A stretch of DNA of 6,743 bases, taken from Pseudomonadota bacterium (lineage in GTDB: Bacteria; Myxococcota; UBA9042; PHBI01). Of the stretch, positions 1-5,064 are shown piece after piece. Every line of letters starts with the position of its first letter. The first letter of the stretch is position 1. The notes beneath the pieces were generated by a model. That model did not search any database and had not been told where the DNA came from. It saw nothing but the letters and a program-made list of their open reading frames with translations. The position numbers and the translations under genes are program-made. Where the stretch lies: positions 1 through 6,743 of the forward strand of contig SXIE01000283.1 of the NCBI GenBank assembly GCA_005772945.1, read 5' to 3'.

Positions 1-2
1 GG

Positions 3-77
3 GCCCGAAGCGGACGCGCGCCGCGGGCGGTGACCAGCGCGGCCACCGGCGCGGGCGTGGCGGCGGCCCAGGCCTGA
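3..77 (+). CDS. C-terminal end of a protein entering from the left (partial)
   Basis: The third plus-strand frame is open from the left edge to a TGA at 75-77. It gives 24 residues, rich in Ala, Gly and Thr and ending VAAAQA. Almost every codon ends in G or C, as in the genuine genes of this window, so this is probably the tail of a real gene. The stop lies 18 bases before the stop codon of the converging 147-aa gene, so the two genes would be tail to tail. The fragment is too short to assign a family. The second plus-strand frame is also open here but has the Arg/Gly-rich look of a shadow frame. Confidence 0.4.
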   Translation, partial: ARSGRAPRAVTSAATGAGVAAAQA

Positions 78-95
78 GCACGGCTTGCAGAGCGA

Positions 96-539
96 TCAGA
101 CGGCGACGGGGCCGACCGGGCGCGCGCTGCGCCAGAGGCTGCGCACGCAGTCGGCGTGGTCCTCGGTCGCGAAGGTGGCGACCATGCGTAGCCAGGTGTG
201 GGGCGCGATGACCTCGCCATGGAACGACGGCGCGCGGTCGTCATCGAAGGCTGGCTTGGCGCGGTAGGCCACGCGGACGAGGTCGCCGGCGTCCTCCGAC
301 TCGAGGTCGACGTCGCGTGCGCCCGCGCCGCCCAGAACGTGGGCAGGTGGAGGAACGACCGCGCCGGCGAGGCGGACGCGCGGATGGGCCGTGAGCCAGA
401 TCGTGAGCGAGTCGCGCCAGAGGACCACGGCCGCGTCGGTTCGGCAGGCCGCGAAGCCGTCGGGCACGGTCAAGGACCAGCCGTCCGGGAGCAGCGTGGC
501 GCGCGAAACGGCGTGCGAGGCGGTCGCGACGAGGGACAT
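96..539 (-). CDS. Conserved-looking 147-aa protein of unknown function, possibly Mog1/PsbP-like fold
   Basis: The protein has 147 residues, no signal peptide and no membrane segment, so it is probably cytosolic or carried by a larger complex. Residues 17-29 (LPDGWSLTVPDGF) begin a beta-rich half with an ATVV/ITIWL-type strand pattern (residues 36-50). A flexible Pro/Gly/Ala stretch lies at 58-76, and the final third has alternating strands plus a helix ending in a W-R-S motif (positions 115-138). This order resembles small DUF1795/DcrB or Mog1p/PsbP-like alpha-beta proteins, but the resemblance is by eye and weak. The ATG at 537-539 is the only plausible start, because upstream codons in frame are Pro/Arg-rich. 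The ribosome site is poor: an AAGAAG-like stretch followed by a run of C. It is the last of four co-oriented genes, 163 bases after the chagasin-like gene. No function is proposed. Confidence 0.72.
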   Translation of the reverse strand: MSLVATASHAVSRATLLPDGWSLTVPDGFAACRTDAAVVLWRDSLTIWLTAHPRVRLAGAVVPPPAHVLGGAGARDVDLESEDAGDLVRVAYRAKPAFDDDRAPSFHGEVIAPHTWLRMVATFATEDHADCVRSLWRSARPVGPVAV

Positions 540-702
540 GGGGGGCTTCTTGATGGCGCGCGGAGGCGCAACCCTGGCCGGCGTACGGCAACACGGGGGC
601 CGGCCCTGGGTACGCGAAAGAGGGGGTGCGCGACGCGCAGATGCACCAGTTCGCGCCGTTCGTCCAGGGACGCCGACGAAAATCGGTCGCGCCGGGGCGC
701 CG
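540..702. other. Intergenic gap between the 388-aa and 147-aa genes
   Basis: This 163-base stretch holds the weak hairpin near 689-700 and no recognisable sigma-70 type promoter. Frames running through it are Arg/Pro-rich and look non-coding. The gap is long enough for a separate promoter for the 147-aa gene, but none can be pointed to. Confidence 0.5.
672..702 (-). terminator. Weak candidate terminator after the chagasin-like gene
   Basis: Just past the TAG at 703-705, the minus strand reads a GC-only hairpin: GCGCC and GGCGC separated by two bases (689-700). A TTTT run within ATTTTCG follows about 8 bases later. The stem is short, the loop must open to four bases, and the T run is short, so termination here is only possible. 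Confidence 0.25.
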
Positions 703-1869
703 CTACTTCGCGACGTCGGGCCAGCGCCCAGGCTGGCGCGGGGCGAGCTCGACGACCTTGAGCGTCACGCGGAACGTCTGCTCGGGCGGGGCGTCCTCTT
801 GGCGCGGGTCGCGATAGGCGAGCACGACGTCGCAGGTCCCGAGCTCGGCGACGCGCAGCAGCGTCTCGAAGGTGCCGGGACGCGCGCTGGTCTTGGTCGG
901 CGGGCCGGCGACGAACTGCGGGGCGCCCGCGACCTTGGCGGCGCCGCCGTGGGGTGAGTCGCCGCCGATCGATTCGACGATCCAGGCCTTGCCGCTGGCG
1001 AGATCGCCGGGCAGCGCGAGGACGACCTCGTGAGCGCCGCGCACGGTGACGACCTTACCGTTCGATTCGGGGCCGACCTCGAGCGGCCGGGGCCATGCGG
1101 GGGCGGCGTGCTCGACCTTCAGCGCGAGGTAGAGATCGAGCGATTCGAGGTTGCTCCGCATCGTGTGGCGCACGAGCAGCGTCGCGCCAGCCCGCCGCGG
1201 GAGCTCGATGCGCGAGGAGTCCGAGCCGTCGAGGAGAACCGCGAGGCTCGCGTCGTCGCGCGGTTGCGCCTGGCGGGCGGTGAGCGTGCCGTAGATTTTG
1301 GTCTCGTGCAGCACGAACGCCTGGTCGGTCAGCGGGAACCACTCGCGCTGGACCTTGAACTCCTTGGCGCCGAGCTTGGACAGCTCGGTCTCGATCCAAC
1401 GATCGACTTGGATGCGCGGCTGCTTGGGAGCGTTGGGTCCGGGGACGAGCACCATCATCATCACGATCGGCGCGCCCGACGCGCGCCAGGGCTCGACGAT
1501 GGCGCGGCCGCCGGTCGCACCCTTTTCGCGCGGCATCCAGCCATGCTCGCCCGCGGGCGTGACCGGGTCGCCGCGCCACGACACGTCACCCCAAGGCGTC
1601 CGATAGAAGTCGCCGTCGTCCGAGGGCTCCTCGACCGGCTTGCCGTCGAAGAAGAGCTCGCCGCGGTAGCCCTCGTTCTTCGATCCGGGGGCGGTCACGG
1701 TAAAGCGGTATTCCCAACGCCCCGAGATGTACTCGGCGGTCGTCGTGAGATCGAGCGGAGCGGCGCGCGGCTTCTCGGCGGGCTGGGCCGCAGACGCGGG
1801 TTGCATCCCCGCGCACGCGACGGCGATGACGATGGCGGTGGACGCGAGGACGGCGGGGAAGATGTGCAT
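703..1869 (-). CDS. Exported 388-aa protein with C-terminal chagasin-like (I42-type) domain
   Basis: Residues 1-27 look like an export signal: a hydrophobic stretch at 6-20 and an ASA cleavage site at 25-27. The alternative, a lipobox (A-V-A-C ending at Cys19), is weaker. Residues about 40-115 form a beta-rich region with a WEYRFTV strand, a YRGEL segment and Trp/Gly-rich turns (TPWGDVSW, HGWMPR). I do not recognise this region. Residues about 268-374 match the chagasin/I42 cysteine-peptidase inhibitor layout by eye: a strand ending ALPGDLASGKAW (285-296) where the family has NPTTGxxW, a PGTFETLLRVAELGTCDVVLAYRDP segment, then PPEQTFRVTLKVVE. Known I42 proteins inhibit papain-like peptidases through the NPTTG, Gly-rich and RPW loops. 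Here the loops are degenerate (DLASG, RDP), so inhibition is doubtful. A beta-sandwich scaffold is the safer reading. The start is well supported by GGAGG five bases upstream. The protein is far longer than a single-domain inhibitor (about 110 aa). Confidence 0.82.
   Translation of the reverse strand: MHIFPAVLASTAIVIAVACAGMQPASAAQPAEKPRAAPLDLTTTAEYISGRWEYRFTVTAPGSKNEGYRGELFFDGKPVEEPSDDGDFYRTPWGDVSWRGDPVTPAGEHGWMPREKGATGGRAIVEPWRASGAPIVMMMVLVPGPNAPKQPRIQVDRWIETELSKLGAKEFKVQREWFPLTDQAFVLHETKIYGTLTARQAQPRDDASLAVLLDGSDSSRIELPRRAGATLLVRHTMRSNLESLDLYLALKVEHAAPAWPRPLEVGPESNGKVVTVRGAHEVVLALPGDLASGKAWIVESIGGDSPHGGAAKVAGAPQFVAGPPTKTSARPGTFETLLRVAELGTCDVVLAYRDPRQEDAPPEQTFRVTLKVVELAPRQPGRWPDVAK
748..1077 (-). 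other. Chagasin-like domain (residues about 265-374 of the 388-aa protein)
   Basis: The domain runs from the VTVRGAHEVVLALP strand to the TFRVTLKVVE strand. The SG and W of the first loop (Ser292, Gly293, Trp296), the PGT turn (331-333), the Y-R of the last loop (Tyr352, Arg353) and the PP (361-362) before the final strand follow the family order. The Asn, Pro and Thr of NPTTG, and the Pro-Trp of RPW, are not conserved. Confidence 0.5.
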
Positions 1870-1879
1870 GATGGCCTCC
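1870..1879 (-). promoter_or_regulatory. Shine-Dalgarno site of the 388-aa gene
   Basis: The minus strand reads GGAGG (complement of CCTCC at 1875-1879) five bases before the ATG at 1867-1869. It is one of the clearest ribosome sites in the window and fixes this start. Confidence 0.75.
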
Positions 1880-1942
1880 GGGCATGCGCGCGCACAATAA
1901 CCATCGAATTCGACAGAGCCCGCACCGGGGAGTCGGTGGGGG

Positions 1943-1964
1943 AGTCAACCATCGCACGGTGCGA
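1943..1964 (-). promoter_or_regulatory. Palindrome next to a -35-like hexamer upstream of the 388-aa gene
   Basis: TCGCAC-G-GTGCGA (1952-1964) is a perfect 6+1+6 inverted repeat. Read on the minus strand, TTGACT (complement of 1943-1948) follows three bases later and could be a -35 element. No convincing -10 hexamer sits 16-18 bases further on, where the sequence is GC-rich. GACTCCCC also occurs twice with a 12-bp period directly downstream. An operator or promoter is possible, but short palindromes are common in such GC-rich DNA. Confidence 0.25.
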
Positions 1965-1994
1965 ACGCGCAAGGGCCGGGTCACGCGCGTCGGT

Positions 1995-2014
1995 GGCCGC
2001 GGTCCCATGCGGCC
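1995..2014 (-). terminator. GC hairpin just after the 305-aa gene
   Basis: GGCCGC and GCGGCC flank an 8-base loop, beginning 12 bases past the stop codon at 2027-2029. The position suits termination or 3'-end protection of the transcript. No T run follows, so it is not a canonical intrinsic terminator. Confidence 0.3.
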
Positions 2015-2026
2015 TGCGAGAGGGCG

Positions 2027-2944
2027 TCAGAGGGTGGCGCCGGCGGCGCTCTGGGCGCGCTCGGCCCAGATTCGGGCGCTGTCGAGTCCAACCACCACGT
2101 CCCAGAACGCCGTGTCCTCGGACGTGTGGAACACGACCTCGGGAACCCCATCGCCCTCCATATCGACGATCGTCATGATTTTGTTCTCGCGATAAACGTC
2201 GCTCGCGGCCGGCGGCGGCGTCGTGAGATAAACGGCCTTCCAGCCTTTTTGAGCGTCATAACGGGCGACGACGAGGTACGGGCCGCCCGCGACCGCATAC
2301 GCACCGACCAGGCCGCGCTCGTCATCGCGCGGCTGGCAGTCCTTTTTGCCGATGCGGAAAAAGGCGACACGTTCGCCTTCGGGCTGCGTCGTGGACGCTC
2401 CGTCCGCCACGAGTCGCTCGTCGAGACCGCTCAGAAAGCGGCGGAAAGCGGTGTGCATGGCCGCAGTCGGACGATCGGCGAAGCTCGGACCCGGCGCCCA
2501 CGCGCCGTCGCTGGTGACGAGCAGGCGGTCGCCCTGGGCCTCCTCGGATTCCGTGGCGCCGGACATCAGGATCTCTTCGCAACCCGAGACGTCGTAGCGC
2601 TCGCGCCGGACGACCTTCGAGGTCCCGAGGACCTTGCCCCAGCGATCGAGCACGCGATAAGAACGACCCGTCGCCCCCCAGCGCGCCGGGCGTTTACAGC
2701 CTTCCTTATCGTCGGCCCGGGATATATTTCCGTCGCGCGTCTCGGCCAACGGCAGGTGCGGGTTCGACGCCAGCCAGAGGGACGCACCCTTGGGCGGGGT
2801 CGGGCGCGTGAGGCAGGCCTGGGCGTCGGAGGTCTTCGGGGGGGTCTTCGGCGGAGGCTTCGGGGCCGCGGCCTGGGCGGCTGAGCCGAGCGTGAGCGCG
2901 GTGAGGGCGGCGGCGAGCGTCAGGGTGGGAGCGGCGGTTCGCAT
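2027..2944 (-). CDS. Secreted 305-aa protein of unknown function with a DxxGDG motif
   Basis: The ATG at 2942-2944 is chosen because it opens a textbook signal peptide (MRTAAPTLTLAAALTALTLG, AQA cleavage near residue 25) and has GAGGG seven bases upstream. The frame stays open for another 111 codons upstream, but that part is Arg/Pro-rich, has no signal sequence and overlaps the preceding gene. After cleavage comes a Pro/Lys linker (28-38, PKPPPKTPPK) and then a globular part with Cys44, Cys83, Cys122 and Cys203, which could form two disulfides if exported. Residues 257-271 (MTIVDMEGDGVPEVV) match the DxxGDGxxE calcium-loop style of FG-GAP/VCBS-type exported proteins, but only once, so no beta-propeller can be claimed. 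The strand pattern before it (AYAVAGGPYLVVARYD, GWKAVYL) is consistent with a single beta-rich domain reporting on a value. No enzyme motif is recognised. It lies between the 229-aa gene (76 bases upstream) and the chagasin-like gene (157 bases downstream). Confidence 0.82.
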   Translation of the reverse strand: MRTAAPTLTLAAALTALTLGSAAQAAAPKPPPKTPPKTSDAQACLTRPTPPKGASLWLASNPHLPLAETRDGNISRADDKEGCKRPARWGATGRSYRVLDRWGKVLGTSKVVRRERYDVSGCEEILMSGATESEEAQGDRLLVTSDGAWAPGPSFADRPTAAMHTAFRRFLSGLDERLVADGASTTQPEGERVAFFRIGKKDCQPRDDERGLVGAYAVAGGPYLVVARYDAQKGWKAVYLTTPPPAASDVYRENKIMTIVDMEGDGVPEVVFHTSEDTAFWDVVVGLDSARIWAERAQSAAGATL

Positions 2945-2956
2945 CGACAGGCCCTC
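2945..2956 (-). promoter_or_regulatory. Shine-Dalgarno site of the 305-aa gene
   Basis: The minus strand reads GAGGG (complement of CCCTC, 2952-2956) seven bases before the ATG at 2942-2944. It supports the internal start over the longer open frame. Confidence 0.6.
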
Positions 2957-2960
2957 GGTG

Positions 2961-2988
2961 GTGCGCGTGCGCGTGCGTTCGTCGCACG
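2961..2988 (-). other. Hairpin and hexamer repeats between the 229-aa and 305-aa genes
   Basis: CGTGCG (2972-2977) and CGCACG (2983-2988) form a 6-bp stem with a 5-base loop. The adjoining bases 2961-2978 are three near-identical hexamers, GTGCGC, GTGCGC and GTGCGT. This element fills much of the 76-base gap just upstream of the ribosome site, where it could act as an RNA stop or stability element. No function is demonstrated. Confidence 0.3.
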
Positions 2989-3020
2989 ATCGCGCCGCGC
3001 CATCAACGCGCAACCGGGCG

Positions 3021-3710
3021 TCAGTGTGCCCGACGCAGCAGGCTGACGTCGTCTCCCCAGCGCGTCGCGGTGACCAGCACCAGGCCGCGGCCGGGCGCGA
3101 GCGGGATCCCGGCAGGTGCGAAGGTCGGGGAGAGCCGCGTGAGGACCTCGGGAATCGCGGTCGACGTGCAGTTCCAGAGGGCGAGCGTTTCGGCCGCCTT
3201 GCTGTCGTCGGGGCTGGGAAAGGCGGACGGCGGATCCATGGCCGGATAGACCGTGCGCGCGGCGGTGCGGCATACAAGGATCCACGCGGCCGGCGCCGGG
3301 GTGGCCTCCGGCAACGGCAGCGCGCCCTCGCCGCGCCAGACCGCCTGGGAGACGAGCGCCCCGTCGAACGTTATCGTCACCACGGCGGCGTGCCGCGCGA
3401 CGCGTCCGTTCCAGACGACATGATGCGCGCGCGTGGTACGCGTGACCTCGTGATCGCCGTCCCGGTAGCGCGAGGGTGACGGGCCGAAGACCTCGTGCGA
3501 GCGGCCGTCGAAGGTGAGGGTCGCGAGGCCGCCGAGGCTCACCTCGAGTGCGAGGGTGGCGGCGTCGTGGGTCGATGCAAAGGACCGCGAGCAGGCGTGC
3601 TCGCGCTGACCATCGATGACGAGCCGCAGCGCCAGGGGCCACGCGTGCCCGCTCGTTTCCGGCGGAGGGGTCGCGAGGATCATGAACGCGAGGGCGCTGG
3701 CGATGAGCAT
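3021..3710 (-). CDS. Secreted 229-aa protein of unknown function
   Basis: The protein starts with a short hydrophobic segment, MLIASALAFMILATP, that fits a signal peptide or N-terminal anchor. Its n-region lacks a positive charge. The body is beta-rich, with strands such as ATLALEVSLGGLATLTFDG (51-69) and HAAVVTITFDGALVSQAVW (107-125). Cys40, Cys147 and Cys181 are present. The C-terminal part has PDDSKAAETLALWNCTS (167-183) and ends in a TRWGDDVSLLRR tail. The start is uncertain. The ATG at 3708-3710 has no Shine-Dalgarno site. A TTG at 3786-3788 would add 26 residues, Gly/Arg/Pro-rich and unlike a signal peptide. The only strong ribosome site upstream leads to an out-of-frame ATG at 3828. 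Amino-acid composition clearly favours this frame over the Arg-rich frame that overlaps it. I do not recognise a family. It is the first gene of the co-oriented set, divergent from the lipoprotein gene. Confidence 0.75.
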   Translation of the reverse strand: MLIASALAFMILATPPPETSGHAWPLALRLVIDGQREHACSRSFASTHDAATLALEVSLGGLATLTFDGRSHEVFGPSPSRYRDGDHEVTRTTRAHHVVWNGRVARHAAVVTITFDGALVSQAVWRGEGALPLPEATPAPAAWILVCRTAARTVYPAMDPPSAFPSPDDSKAAETLALWNCTSTAIPEVLTRLSPTFAPAGIPLAPGRGLVLVTATRWGDDVSLLRRAH

Positions 3711-3920
3711 CGGGGCGGGTACGCGCGGGGCGCCGCGACGATCTATCGGTCCCTCGCGGTCCCCGGCTCCTCCGTACGGGGCTTCCAACGTGCGTGCGCC
3801 GACCGACCCGCGTATGGTCCCCGGGCATCTCTCTCCTCGGCGTACGGGCGGGGTCGTGAGAGCGTCGCGACATGCCGATTGCGTGCGTGTGACTCAGGCG
3901 ATTTCGGTTGGGGGCTCCCG
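3711..3920. promoter_or_regulatory. Divergent intergenic region with short direct repeats
   Basis: These 210 bases should contain the promoters of both the 229-aa gene (minus) and the lipoprotein gene (plus), unless the former starts at the TTG at 3788. No clear -35/-10 pair is seen on either strand. CGGTCCC occurs at 3747-3753 and 3757-3763, one helical turn apart, and GGTCCC recurs at 3816-3821. CGTACGGG occurs at 3773-3780 and 3841-3848. TGCGTGCG occurs at 3791-3798 and 3880-3887. A regulator might use such repeats, but the GC bias makes chance copies likely. Confidence 0.45.
3826..3838 (-). promoter_or_regulatory. Strong Shine-Dalgarno plus ATG, out of frame with the 229-aa gene
   Basis: The minus strand reads GAGGA (within CCGAGGAGAGAG) five bases before an ATG at 3826-3828. 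This is the best ribosome site in the divergent region. The frame it opens is Arg-rich and runs over the 229-aa gene in the wrong frame. It could be a leader peptide start, a leftover, or a hint of a frameshift in the sequence or in the genome. Confidence 0.35.
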
Positions 3921-4862
3921 ATGGACAAGCGTTCCCAGTGGCGTGACGTGCGGGTATGGTCGGCCTTGATCGCGGGCGCCATCGCTGTCGGTTGTCAAGG
4001 ACGCGACAGCGACGAAGGCGGGCGCGACGGCGGCAGCGACGCCGATGGGGTCCTGGGCGGAGGCGACGTTCGGGCAACGGAGGGCGTCGCGGCCTCCGAT
4101 CAGGGTACGGGCGCGAGCAGCGCGTCCGACGTCGACGCGACCAGCGCCGGGAGCGCGACCGGGGCGGCCTGCAGCGCCGGGGGCGAGTGCGCCTCGGGAT
4201 GGTGCGTGCCGTCGGCGCTCGGGACTGTGTGCGTCGATCTCTGCGTCTCGGCGTGCCCCGACGGATACCGCTGTATGCCCGCGGCGAGCGAGGCGACCGA
4301 TCCGGTGTACGTCTGCGTGGCGACGACGCCGAACCCGCCGGGCTCGGATGTGGCCGACGCGGACGACGCGGACGCACAGGGCACGGACGGAAGCGGCACG
4401 GCGCCAACCGGCGACGGCGGCCCGAGCGACGATGGAGAAGCCTGGCTCGATGGGACCAACGGGGCCGATGGGAGCGCCGACGCGAGCGAGACGACCGTGC
4501 CACCGGCCGACCTCGATGGTGACGGCGTTCTCGACGACGTCGACCACCTCCCCTGCCTCGCCGTGATGCTGATCGTCTACAACAGCCACGTGACGAGCGC
4601 GTCCCTGTCGCTCAACGGCAGCGAGATCGTTTCGGCGAGCGAGTTCCCGACGACCGAGGCGATCACGCGCTACCTCAACGTCGTCGAAGGCGAAAACGAT
4701 CTCGACGTCGGCGGCCAACTCACCGGCTCACCGGGCGACTCGCTGACGCTGGTCGTCACCGACACGAACGGCCACGTCTATTTCGAGACGGTCATCGTGC
4801 GCCAATCGGGGCCCCCGAAGGAGCACAGCTACCGCTTCGTGGTCGACGCGCACTGCGACTGA
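3921..4862 (+). CDS. Cys-rich lipoprotein with TSP3-like calcium motif, 313 aa
   Basis: Residues 1-25 form a lipoprotein signal: MDKR, a hydrophobic stretch at 13-23, and the lipobox A-V-G-C with lipidated Cys25. The mature protein is therefore probably membrane-anchored and exposed to the periplasm or surface. Residues 26-82 are a flexible Asp/Gly/Ser/Ala linker. Residues 84-132 hold eight cysteines (84, 90, 95, 104, 108, 112, 118, 132) in the CxxxxECASGWCV, CVDLC and CPDGYRC pattern common in myxobacterial surface lipoproteins, enough for four disulfides. A second acidic linker (140-196) leads to DLDGDGVLDDVD (197-208), which matches thrombospondin type 3 calcium repeats. Residues 213-310 look like one beta-sandwich domain (LSLNGSEIV, SLTLVVTDTNGHVYFETVIV), with Cys212 and Cys312 at its ends. 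The ATG at 3921 is chosen because the signal peptide begins there. The upstream open frame is Arg-rich, and the only ribosome-site-like sequence is GGGGG at 3910-3914. A binding or structural role is likely; no catalytic motif is seen. Confidence 0.88.
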   Translation: MDKRSQWRDVRVWSALIAGAIAVGCQGRDSDEGGRDGGSDADGVLGGGDVRATEGVAASDQGTGASSASDVDATSAGSATGAACSAGGECASGWCVPSALGTVCVDLCVSACPDGYRCMPAASEATDPVYVCVATTPNPPGSDVADADDADAQGTDGSGTAPTGDGGPSDDGEAWLDGTNGADGSADASETTVPPADLDGDGVLDDVDHLPCLAVMLIVYNSHVTSASLSLNGSEIVSASEFPTTEAITRYLNVVEGENDLDVGGQLTGSPGDSLTLVVTDTNGHVYFETVIVRQSGPPKEHSYRFVVDAHCD

Positions 4863-4985
4863 CCTCCCCCCGGACGGAGCGCAGCACGAAGGATGGAAGC
4901 GCCCATGGGGGCGTCGTCGTATCGGTCGCGCCCCACGTGTGGCGATCGCCTACGCAGCTAACGGCGGGCGCCTCCGGGGCTCTCG

Positions 4986-5025
4986 CGAGGGGCTTCGGCC
5001 TCGGGGCACGGCCTGCCGTTTCCTT
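4986..5025 (+). terminator. Candidate terminator region for the lipoprotein gene
   Basis: On the plus strand GGC-TTCG-GCC, with flanking CGA/TCG pairs across a GG bulge (4986-5003), gives a very stable UUCG-capped stem. It is followed by a second small stem, ACGGC/GCCGT, and then TTTCCTT (5019-5025). It lies more than 120 bases past the stop codon, which weakens the assignment. Confidence 0.28.
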
Positions 5026-5040
5026 CGGACGCCCGCAGCG

Positions 5041-5063
5041 AACAAATCGCCTCGGCCGAGGCG
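5041..5063 (-). terminator. Intrinsic terminator of the collagen/beta-helix gene
   Basis: CGCCTCGGCCGAGGCG (5048-5063) is a perfect 16-bp palindrome that starts one base after the TGA at 5065-5067. As RNA it folds into a CGCCTC/GAGGCG stem with a GGCC loop. On the minus strand it is followed at once by ATTTGTT (complement of 5041-5047), giving a compact hairpin plus T-rich tail. Confidence 0.6.
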
Positions 5064-5064
5064 G

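Larger units (their letters stand above)
4863..5064. other. Convergent intergenic region with several hairpins
   Basis: This 202-base gap lies between two converging stop codons. Besides the palindrome at 5048-5063, it contains CGCCC/GGGCG with a 4-base loop (4900-4913), an imperfect CGCC-CAC/GTG-GGCG palindrome (4929-4944), a TTCG-capped hairpin (4986-5003) and ACGGC/GCCGT followed by TTTCCTT (5008-5025). No coding frame of credible composition is seen. The plus-strand transcript probably ends somewhere here, but no single hairpin stands out. Confidence 0.5.

Noticed and set aside
1030..2178. A 382-aa plus-strand open frame opposite the chagasin-like gene
   Set aside because: It is rich in Arg, Glu, Asp and His with no domain or signal peptide, and lies antisense to a gene with a good start, signal peptide and domain. 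Long antisense frames are normal in DNA this GC-rich.
2027..2944. A VCBS/FG-GAP beta-propeller in the 305-aa protein
   Set aside because: Only one DxxGDG loop is present; a propeller needs several repeated blades.
2945..3277. The 111-codon upstream extension of the 305-aa gene
   Set aside because: It is Arg/Pro-rich, overlaps the 229-aa gene, and would bury a textbook signal peptide and its ribosome site inside the protein.
3495..3920. The 142-codon upstream extension of the lipoprotein gene
   Set aside because: The extension is antisense to the 229-aa gene, Arg-rich, and would hide the lipoprotein signal sequence that begins at 3921.
2920..4503. A 527-aa minus-strand open frame
   Set aside because: It is extremely Arg/Pro-rich and runs over two better genes in other frames, including antisense to the lipoprotein. 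Only the ATG at 3828, which has a strong ribosome site, was kept as an observation.
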